This document shows, piece by piece, positions 10,442 through 22,400 of a DNA stretch of 64,000 bases. How positions within the stretch are numbered: the stretch's first letter is position 1; each line of letters opens with the position of its first letter. The notes beneath the pieces are model-generated. The model ran no database searches and was not told the DNA's origin. It saw only the letters and a list, made by a program, of their open reading frames with translations. The translations under genes were made by a program, and so were the position numbers. The stretch is from the NCBI GenBank assembly GCA_963921425.1, contig OY992838.1, positions 12,338,001 through 12,402,000 on the forward strand, read 5' to 3'. The stretch comes from Dryas octopetala (lineage: Eukaryota; Streptophyta; Magnoliopsida; Rosales; Rosaceae).

Positions 10442-13400
10442 CTACAAATTGGGAAAACTTTGGCGAATGGCATCTGTAAGAAAGATTGCCTCTTTTTTGC
10501 TCTGCCCCTCCCTCCAAACCTTGAATTTCAGTTCATGAGATTTGTTCCATTCCTTCAGCAATGACATTTTAAAGGGGCCCCTTTCTTCTCCATGAGGACT
10601 CATACAATGCCATAAAGTAGAACCCGGGTTTTCAGCTGGAGGTGGTGTAACTTCAACCTGTACATCATCATCATCACTTAATTCAATCACCTCAGCTTTG
10701 GAAATGCTTTGACTTTTCAGCATTTCTTGTTGATCATCTTCTGGTTCAAATGCTTCAGATGACAATGCTTTGTAAGACTTTTCCTTGACTTGGAGAAATT
10801 CCTCCCTCTGAGGAATGCCTTCTGGAACTTCTGCAGACAAAATATGAAATTGTCTAGTCAGCTTTTCAGAAACTAGTTTGGCAGATCATTTAGGGTAATT
10901 TAGAAACCCTATATCTTTATTTATTTTTGATAGGTAGGGAACCCTATTTAAATTTTATGTTAGCTTAGCAAATTATAATCTTAACTTCCAAAACAATCAG
11001 GCAAATGGCAGTTGATGTCCACTTAAGGAAAAAGTCTCTACATACAGCCATAGCGCTTGAGCTAGAGCTCATTTCTTGAGGTGTAGCTTAAGATGGAGCT
11101 TTCATAAAACACATGCCTCAACACTTATTATCTGTGAAATAGGGAACAGAAAATATATGGTATGGATTGCATACATCTAGCATTAATTTGACAGAAGATA
11201 CAGGCAAAAAAAAAAGGCTGGATCAACAAGAATCTGAAAATTTAATTCCAATATTACTTAGTTTTCAAACTATTTCCTATGATATATTACGGCTTGCAGT
11301 CAGGTTTATGTATCCTGGTTACAATTTAATTGCTAAAACTCACGGTGATACCTGAAAGTTGGGTTAATAAACTTTGACCCCCATGTTTCAATTCCGTCCC
11401 TGATTTCTTTTTGGGACCTCAATATTATCCTCACCCCAATAGGCGTTACATGATTCAATGAATAATTGGTTACATGGCATATGCTATGCGAATAACTAGA
11501 AAGATATCTAAAGTTATCTTTGGTTAAATTTATGTTGAAAAGAATAAACTCTCTATGTTTATTCAATTCTCCACTGTTGATTTTACATGTGCTGCTTTCT
11601 ACAAAGCTACTTAGATCATGCTCTAAACTCTATAAAGAAGAGTCAAGTTCAAAACCATCTTCCCCCGAGTGTCTGCTTATAAAATATACAAACCAAATTT
11701 TTGGGTCAACTTAAGGAAGCAAAACTGACACAGTGCATCCATGTTAAGACTTATGTAGACATTTCTGGAGTTCTATAGCAAATCCCAAAGGTCTTTTAGA
11801 TACATGAATAATCTCTTGGGTAGCCACTAACCACATAGTCTCTTAGTTTTAATGTTTGGTTGGTTCATGTATGCTTATCATAGGATCATGACTCATTGTG
11901 CCTTTGAATTGTAGTAAAGACCAAAATGATTCGATTCATTTCCCTGACACATTTTGATGAGTAAAACACTGATTTATTATGAAAATTTTATCCATGTGCA
12001 GTATCTTACGTTGATGATAAGGCTTGAGAGCACTTTCTTTTAAGAAAAAGTTGTTGCCCCCACAAAGAGCCAGTTATTGACCTATTTACCAAGTGAATTT
12101 GAATAGAAAGCATCATAGGAGAAAGCACACTATAACCAAAAAAAGAATAATGTAACAAGAAGAGCATTTAAGTCGAAAAATGACTTTATACATTTTACTA
12201 TAAATTTCAAATTTAAATTTATCATCAAGAGTGGAATTTTATGACTTCTAGAATTGTCAAGAAGCTCAAAATTTTGTGAGGAACACTTAAATGCTCTTCA
12301 CTCTTTGGATTTAATGGTCAAATGATTAAAAGAAAGATTACAGTTGTCAGGATCTATAAACGTTGCATCTGCATGCAAACAAGTCCATATTCTTGTTGAT
12401 ATAAACAATAATATACAAACTGGAGGAAAAACAATATGCAGTTAATTATGTAGAATTAGAAGCTTAACAAACCTGCAGGATCTGTTTTACCACTTGGAAA
12501 CCATGAGGTTCCATTGGCCAAATCAGTGCTGGGAGTTTGAGAAGACCCTCTGAGGGCTGATTCAGGGGAGCAATCATATCCTTGTTTATCCTGGCTTGGA
12601 GGGTTCTCAGGAGTAGGTCCAAGCTGTTCTATATCTGCAATTACTTCTGGAACCTCATTTAACAACCGTGATTGTTCTGATGGTGTTTCAAGCAGCTGCT
12701 TCTTATCCATGCACTCACAAAGCGTATAATGAAAATTTAGGTCAAGGGTCACAATGTTCCTGATCCAGATAAAAATAGTACCAAGAGATACATTATAGTA
12801 ACATGCCAACACACCACCCAAAAAATAAAAGGAACAAAAAAAAAAAAACGAAATGATATAGGGAATGTCATATTTAAGTATCATGTTGCAAACAGTCAAA
12901 AATAGGTTTGATTATATAAACAATTTGAACTTCTCCATAAATCTACGGGTTTCCATAAAAGATAACAATCCAAATATATTAAAACTTCCTAACATATGTA
13001 ATTACTCCCAACTTTTTTGCTATGTTAATAACGTCCATAAAAGGATATTCTCTCCTCCATCCTTTTTCATTTGCCTGGTCAATGCGCTTCTGTAACAGAG
13101 CCAACTCTCTTGCAATCCACTGAGATGTTTTTGACCAGATAATGCAAGGAAGTACAGCAAAATCAATAAAGCAGGCAAGAACATGAGCATCCACACATAC
13201 CAGGAAGATAAATACTGGAGACTTTGAAAGTCCCATGGAAAAACAATTGCGCAATTGTCTTAGAATTGAATTTGAGCTTAAAAATCTGTTGGATAAATCA
13301 TTGGCATTGCTTCATGGTGACAAACAAGCAGCCATTTTCTAAATACTAATATGAACATATTAAATGATTTTTAAGGAAAACTCTGATAACAATATAAACT

Positions 13401-16400
13401 TAATGAAATAGAGCATAACATAATGCAATAGTTTATCTCTATGATATACACACGAAGGCTACTCAGTATATAGTCTAATTCACTCCATAATGACATAGTG
13501 TAACAGCATGAAAATGTGTTGATGGCAATCACTTAGCACGTAGACAAATGAGGGTGCATGATTTCTTGAAGCCTGTTTGGCAGAATTTTCAACAGTTACT
13601 AGTCAAAAAAGTTTCCAGAGAACAGTAAGAAACATTTTTTTTCCCGTACTGTAGTAATTTCTCAACTGAAAACTTCATGTTGATGGTTTCTTTCTTCAAG
13701 CTGGTTTTCTGAAAATTTTTCCCAATATGGTTTTTTCTTTTTCGCACTGTTTTGTGTTCTTAAAGAGCTTAAAAACGGAAAACTGTTTCTAAATGCAGGA
13801 ACCAAATAGGACCTTTTTTTTTTCTTTATAGTTGCAAATTTTAATTGACTTTTGTTTACAGTTCAAATCATAATTTAATGTCCAAAAACAATATGAAGTC
13901 AAACTCATGGTCCATTTGCTAGACACATGAAGTCACACTTTAAGATTGGGAAATCTTGAATGAATTATGGAAACACAGACAAAAGACATTCGTTTTAGAG
14001 GTTGAAGCAACAAAACATACGTGCTTTGTTATATCCTCATGTAGACTTCTAGCCTTCTGTTCAAGCTCCACCTATCAAACAAGAAAATCCTGGTTAACAG
14101 GTTGAAATATATACAACAAATACTAGTGCAAAAAGCCATAACCTAAATAAGCAAACTCACGTAACCCAAGTAGTTTATGGTATTTCTCAATCCTCATCAT
14201 TTATCGAGTTATTTTTTTCAGAAATTGATGTTTTTGTGATTGAGTCTGATATATTATTTTGAGATGAGATAATTTTTAAGGTTTATTAAAAAACTAAGAA
14301 TTGGGATTTTGTATTTTAGGACAATTAGCTTGATTTTTAAGTTCCAAAGGCATGAGCAAATCAAAGTGTAGAAAGTACCTTTAACTTTGAGTAAGAAAAT
14401 ATAGTAAGATATGACTATTGCTATAGCATCAATGCATCATTCAAAGTATCTATACTGATATAGCATCTAAATTACTGCACAGCCATTGCTACATACATCT
14501 TTAATTCTATGTGAAGATATATACTTGGCTGTTGTAATTTTGTTTACTTTTGTACCCTATAAAATGTCTACATGATACTTTTTGGCTTGATGAGAAACGA
14601 AATTTTTATGATAATAGAAAAGGGTACAATCAGATATTACAGGGGTGAGGGGACAAGGTGTCCACTGAAGCAATCTAAAAGCTAATAGCCTAATACTAAT
14701 ACAAAAATTGCATTACGATGATAGACTTTGCATCCTGCAAAACTGCAGCCCTCCGATCTGCAAAGAGAGCAAGAACGAAAAAACAAGGAATGTCCAGAAA
14801 CTGAACCGAAGCCCACAATGAAGGCCAAAATCTAACTTTGTCCCACAAACCCCAACAACACCACCCCCCCTGGCGCAAAAATAACCACGCCACCTAAACA
14901 CAGTCAAAATACCAAACCTCAATAAGACTTAACCTTTTGACATAATATTGCAGTACAATTTGCTTAAAAAACCAAGCTCAAGCCAACTTCCCTATGTGAG
15001 GAAAGGCAGTTAGTGATTTGATTCTTCTCTGATTTTACCATAAATCCTAGATAGCCGCCAATAATACAGTCTCCAAAACAGAAATGTGCTTCATATATTA
15101 GGATCCAAATGTTGGAAGTAATTGATGTAATTAGAGACTGAAGAAATTGGAGCATCCAACCGAAAACCAATTGGCAATGGGTGGAGAGACCCAAGACATT
15201 ATATATTGTTCTGCAAAGCTTTATTTCCCTGATGTGGGATATTACCCTCAACACACCCTGACACGTGTGGGGTCACTTAAGCCAAACATGTAGAAAAACC
15301 AATTGGAGCACCTAATTCAAAACCAATTGGTGTCCATGAAAAAGTTGGACCACCCAACCCAAAAACCAATTGACAATGGATGAAGAGGCAAAGACCTTTA
15401 TTCTATCATGCAAGACTTTATTTTTCCAATGTGAGATATTACTCTCAAGTCTCAACAGATATTAATTTGTAATTATTAAGTGTAGAATAGTCAGAATTAG
15501 GCTGTAATTAGGAGTGGTCATGCTGAGCTTTCATACTTTCCTGATTTTGTATTGAGTGCTTATATTTTCACCCCCTGTCCTATTTCCTCACCCACCTTAT
15601 TTTTTACAATCACCATTAAATTTGAAAAAAATATATCAAAACACTCTTCCCACCTCCCATTATTCCTATAACCCTTTGATATTCAACTCAAACACTCACC
15701 TACTAAACACTCTTCCCACCCCCCTTAAGTATTATTCCACCCACCCATCTTTCACCAAATAGAAGAAAAAGAATCTTATCCCCATCCTATAATTCATTCC
15801 TAAATTTCAAATTATACCCCTAAGATTAATATTCAATGTCTAATTCAAAAGAAACATTAAAACAGAATGAATTCTTGATAATATTTAAATAAATAAAAGG
15901 GTTTAGGGTATAGAATAATCATACATTTTAATGGATGTATGGGCATCAACCAAATAAGATCCTCGATTTTAAGTTTTGCTGACAGAGTAGAATTAGGGTT
16001 TATAGAATAAAAAAATTATGGAAAAAGATGAGTGGGTGAGATGATAGTTAAGGGGGGTGGGAAGAGTGTTTAGTAGGTGGGGTGTTTGAGTTGGTATATC
16101 AAAGGGTATTATAGGATTAGAGTACTATTATTCCCACCTCTCATCTCTATTTTCGCACCCACCTTATTTTTTCACCTCCTCTAAATTTTGAAAAAATATT
16201 ACATCTCTTCTCACCCATCTCATAAACTTAATAACCTAAAATACCCTTAATATTTTTGTTTGAACTACAATCACCATTTCGGTAGTTGCAGATCTCTACA
16301 ACCCCTGAGTTACTATTTGTCATCCTAAACATTCAATGAACCATCACCATCTTCACATCTCTTCAACAACAAAACCTCTTGTATGACCAACGAATACCAC

Positions 16401-19400
16401 ACTCCACAACCTCCACTCACAAATTAATTATATGATCAAATTATGTTGTTTACATGTGGATATCGTGTCTTTCTTTCTTTTCATTTTTTAGTTTTTTTTA
16501 TTAAAGGCAAATACCATGGCAGTTGCCATGGAAAATGATAATCACCATGCTTGAAGATTTCCATGGCATCCACCATGCTTGGAGCCCAGCAAGGCAAATT
16601 TTTTTTATTTTTTTTTCCACAAATCATTGTCCTTTTAAGTAATTTTAACAACGAATAAATTTATTATTCAAATTTTATTAATTGGCGGGTGGGGAAATAG
16701 GAATGTTAGGTGTAAATAACACTACTCATTGGATTAATGAGAGGTAGGAAAAGTGTTTTTATATTTTTTTTTCAAATTTAATGGTGGGTGAGAAAATAAG
16801 ACAAGGGGGTGGGAATATAAGCACTCTTTGGTATTTTCTGTAATGCTATTTAACCTCCAAATTAGAGAAGAATAAATCAGCGCATTAAATCTTATTCTCT
16901 CTACTCTCAGCTCCAAATCTCTCTGGTTTTTATTTCTAAATTCTAATAAACTACCACCACGCTATTAAATATCTCCTACAAAACGGGTAGATATATCATA
17001 TATTGAAAAAAAAAACAGTAGACAAATGAATATATCATTAGTTGATAACATAATAGTGAGTTTTCAACTATCTACGAGTTTACAGAACACACAGTAATTT
17101 GATTATGCATGAAGTAACTTACAATAGTGGGCTTTTTAAGCAGGCCATCTTTCACTCTCCGTTGCAAATCTTCACATTCTTCCTGCATACCATACCACTC
17201 ATCTGAATCCTCATTCCGGGAAAAGTAATCACAAACTATAAGTATACAGTAACTTTAATTGATTCATTTGAACTTGGTGTTTGAATGTTGGGTTTGGCCT
17301 ACTCCCTCTACCAATGAGCCAGCTTCAGCCCTCCCTACCATCGACTCTCCCCTTATAATGGCTGGTGCAGGTGAGAGTTAAAGAGAGACAAAAAGGAGAA
17401 AGAAACAGAGAGAGAAAAAGAGTGGCGTTACAAGGTAAGGGAAAAAGAGGAAGGAGGGGAATCACGGGCATGGTTGGCGGGAAGGGCTGCCAGCTTGCCG
17501 AAAGGGGGCGGTGGGAGGAGGACCCAAATTTTGTTTATTGTATTGGGCCCACGTGATCTTGTAATCCGAAACATTCAATTTTAAGGCCCCATTCAAAGAT
17601 TATCCTTGCGAAAAATCAACTAAATCGGAAATCAAATAGCTAAATGATCTTCGATTTAGTTGATTTTTTGCAAGGATGATCTTTGAATGGGTCCAAAAAT
17701 GAACGATTCGGATTATGAGATCAGTAGTAGGCCCAAAAAACTGATTAGCGTACATTATCTTACTAGAGCGTTTTTGCATATATATATATAACAAGCACAT
17801 TCAGGTGCGAACGTCGGTGACCACCGCCGAGCACTCGGCACTGGTTTGTTGGCGTCTATATTCTGGTTTAGCTTTGGGATTAAAGCTAAACCCTAACATA
17901 ACGCCTTCACCAAGCTCATTATATACCTAGGAGGAGATGGGGTGAAGTGGTGAACTCATCGGGAAATACCCTCAAAACCAGGCAGAGGAAGTAACGCTCG
18001 CCTGTTATAAAAAAAATTCACTAAGCACTCGGTGCCACGTTCGCATATTTGTTGATGTGCACCTAATCGAATCTGTATATATACATATACCCTCTTTTAA
18101 GGGTAGATAAAGGATCTCTGGTGGGGTCCACTCCACATTGTATGTTGATGATCGGAACCGTCTACATTTTTTTTCTCCATTTAAGGATCATTATTGTAAA
18201 AAATTAGCTAAATCGGAAACCATTACCTGTTTAATTAAATGGTTAGCATTTCAAGTATTTATCGAGAATATTTTTTTCATCTATTTATTTGATCAAAATC
18301 AGACAGCTTAATGTTTTCCGATTCGTCTAATTTTTGCAAGAATGATCTTTGGATAAAGTTCTAAAAGATAGACAGATCAGATTGTTGAAATATTATATAG
18401 AGTGGGAAATATATATATATATATATATATGATGTCCATTCTTTAGTTAAAGAACGAACGTATATATTTTATGGCTTTTTTTTTTTTTACCTTTTGATCT
18501 TATTCTTAGCAGAGTTTAATGCTTTAGGGTATAAAATCGTCAACTGAGGCCAGTTCCTCAGTTTTAACTCTCATGATTTGAGCTTCATTCATCAGTTAGA
18601 TTTTAGATTTTAACTTTTAGGCTACGGCCTACGATAAATCCTAAAATATAATTGCGAATGAGAATTTTATACCCTGAAAGATAGAACTCTATAACCAAAA
18701 ATGGTAAACCCTATCAAAAATTGAATAAAAATTTATAAAAAGACCCACGCCCGTTTTGTAACTAAAGAACGAACGTGAGAGAGTTTGTGTATATATATGT
18801 TTGGTAATAAGTTCATAAAATACACATGCAAAAATCTAGCTAAAAGTAAATAACACAATACTTATATAACTATATGTATATAAAATAAAACATAAAAAAA
18901 TAAAAACACAGCTTTTTACATAATTGTAAAATATCAATCGAATAAAAATTGCTAATTACATTCGAAAAACATTCATATAAATGTATTTTATTACATTCTG
19001 ATCCTCTACTAGTTTATACTAATCTTTTAATCTTACCCATGCATTTATTATCCAAGGGTATATTGCAAAAAATGAAATGAATTCATAGTACTTTTTGGGT
19101 GTGAATGAAATTATATAAACCCTTAGATTTATATTATGCAGTTAGGATTAAAACTAACAGAGAATCCAAATCCTATATAATTAATATACAAATACAAAAA
19201 TTCCACAAAGTCCAAGCAACACCAATCACATGCATTCTAAAAAAAAAAAAAAACCAAAATTTTCAATTACATCAGTAACTTTCAGTCAGTGACAAAAAAA
19301 CAGGGGGTATGAGTAGAACTTCCCACATATTTTCATTCTAATTACACAAGTTTTTTAGTTTGAGAAAAAAAAAAAAAAAGCCACCTTAATCACCTTTAAC

Positions 19401-22400
19401 CATCTTGCTAAGGAATTGTTTTCATTCAGAGAAAAGAAACATCAAACGGTCACAAGGACATTACCTCACAAAAGTCATCATCTGACAGCCTGCAAACAGG
19501 TAAATCTATTGGCACATTGGAAAATTGCAAGATAATTTCTGTGTTCACATCACCATTCCTTGAACTTTTCTTTATGCCTGTCAAGATAAGAGGTAATAAT
19601 ACAAAGCAGAAGGGTTGTCATTCAAGCATGAAACTGAGCAGGATTACAGTTCTAGCATTTAAGAATCAGGAGCCTCTTCATTTAGAGGCTTAATGCAATG
19701 GGGTGATGCTATGATTAATTTTGAGGATATAAGAAACCCACCTCGGGTATTCAAAGTCCCGCATCTCAATACATAAAAACATGGGTTTTATGCCCATTGT
19801 GAATTGGTTTTGGCTCGAATGCTCTAATTTTAACATGGTATAGTATCACAACCGACAGTTGGTTTTTTGTGTCTCCACCGATTACCAATTCCTTTTGGGT
19901 TGGATGCTTTAACTTTAACGGTTAGTAACATCCACTCATGATGAGACAGCTTCAAGTTACACATAAAAAAAGATAAAATTTCCACATGATGTAAACTGAG
20001 CCAAAATGGAACTCATAGAAGCCTAACCCAGCATTTTTTTTTTCTTGGTCAACAGCCTAACCCAACATTATACATGTTACTTAATTTATTTTTTGCTAGA
20101 TATTGGACTTAATTTATTTTTTGCTAGATATTGGAGCATCCAACCCAAAACCAAGATATAATTACCTAAATATTATTTTTATAGTTAGTTTATATTATGT
20201 TGTTTGATTGAAAGAAAAAAAAAACAGAGGAAAAGAAAAACGAGTAGAAGAAGACACAACACTTTAAATTAGTAAATGGATTTGAAGATATACGTTTGGA
20301 GTTTGGACACAATAAGTTAACAGGTCATGTATGGGTTTAAGATAATTTCACACAATACAAACACCCTAAAACAGTAAAACATGACATGTAGCCAGGTCTA
20401 ATAGTTCATACTTTCACACATTGCTGAAAACATTTGCAACAAGCAGAGTTGATTTCTTTTATAACTCAAGCAGAAAAGAAGAACAATTATTACCATTCAA
20501 AATTAGTAGCCATCACAAAGAGAATTACCTTGAACTTGCAAGAGCTGGTGATAATTTTTCTGTGTATAATCATATGGGTCAGATTTGACTCTCACAAAAC
20601 TTCCCACTACTTTTTCAGCAAAAGTCTCAGGTTGCTTTAACAATTCCTCCACTAAGCTCCTCTTCAGGTACACAAGCTTGATGTTTTCGGATATAATGGA
20701 AGCAAAACAGGTTCGCCGCACATGTTGAACTACTGTAGATCTCAACTTGGCTTGCCTTTTACTTGTCACCACGCAATTGTCATCTCTGTCTTCAGAGTTG
20801 CTTCCAGTCTCATCCTCCTCTGTTATCTCCAGATTTTCAGAAAAATGAGTACTCAGAAGCTTATATACACTGTTTTTACTCACTGACTTCCTTCCAAAAA
20901 CGGACCGTAGCATTGCATCACAAATTACTTTCTTCTTTTTTTCTGGGTCAAAAAGCTTGTTTTCTTTACAGTAGTTTGTAACAATAGTGGTAACTTCATA
21001 CTGCGATAACTCTTTGGTTGTGTCTTTACCGATGGAAGCAAGGAATTCTAAGAGAGATTTTGATCCCCATCCTATAAACTCTCTTTTCTTTGCTTTTACT
21101 TTTCTTTTCGTTGGACACAATTTTCCCTTGGATCTCTTCTTTTTGCCAACTGGCATGTATCCTTCTCTACCTTTCTCTTCATAATCAGATACCATTTCTT
21201 CATCAGTTTCAGACAAATTTTCTTCTGATTTGAAAATTTCATTTGACTCAAAGTCACACCTGTAGTTCTTGTCCATCTTTAATGCTTTTTTAGCAGAGTG
21301 GACATGTTCTGCAGATAAGCCTTCTTTCTCTTTTGTTATCGCCCAATACTCCTTGAATAGGAACTCATATGTATTTCGTTCGTTGAAGTCTACTCTGCCC
21401 TGAAAATCAAAAGGGCATACAGTGAGGTGACAAAGAATACAAAAGCTGGAGCTCTATTTCATCAAACCAAAGAACTGACCTGTGCCACTCCCAAAATTAA
21501 CCAAAAAGATGAAAGAATAAACATAAAGGGAGGGGGGAACACATTTTAAGAAAACAACATCTAAGCAATGTTCCAAAACCCAGACTGTTCGTCATCCCAG
21601 ATGAGTGACCAGGAACCAGGTCACAGTTCACTAATTGAACTGTTGGGTTATCCCCAGTCATATAGTTGACACTATATGTATGTGTATACATATAGATATA
21701 TTTTTTACCCTACTTCAAAGATCATCATTAAAAAAAATCAACCAAATCAGAAACCATTTAGTCATCTAACTATGATCAAATAAATAAACAAACAAAATAT
21801 TTTCAAAAGTATTGAAATGATTGTAATTATGATCAAATGGCTAAACGACTTCCAATTTGGTAAATTAGTTGATTTTTTCCAAATAATGATCTCTGAAGTG
21901 GGGCCTAAAAAATGATTGGTTCAGGTTATGGGAGTACATCATGTAGTGCGCCCAGAAGAGTGGTTAACTTTATATTAACTTGTTAACCAATTAGCATTAG
22001 AGCGCTCCTACATATATATATATATATTGTTGAAATCTTATATGGAGTGGCCCCATTGAAAACTTATGTAAAAAATAAGATGTCATGGATCCTTCTCCTA
22101 TATATATATAAATATATATTTACATATATTTGTGTATTGATGTATGCATTGTTGAGAGTATCCCACATTGGATAAGTAAGGCCTTGCATAGTGGTTTATA
22201 AGGTCTTAGGCCTCTCCACTTCATGCATAAGCAGTAAATGAAACTAAGAGACACTTTTTCTTAGCATTAATCAGAAACAATCATACCCCATCAGAATCAG
22301 CATCCAAGTTTTCTTCTATGAGGAATGCAAGCTTCAAACATTGGTTGCAAAATCCTTTACTCCTTTTAACAACTGCAAACTGGGCATCATAGAGGCAGCG

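Noticed and set aside
10442-10840. GYF-domain exon as a separate small gene
   Set aside because: It begins at a splice acceptor and joins in frame to the SWIB/Plus-3 exons; the order matches the known family.
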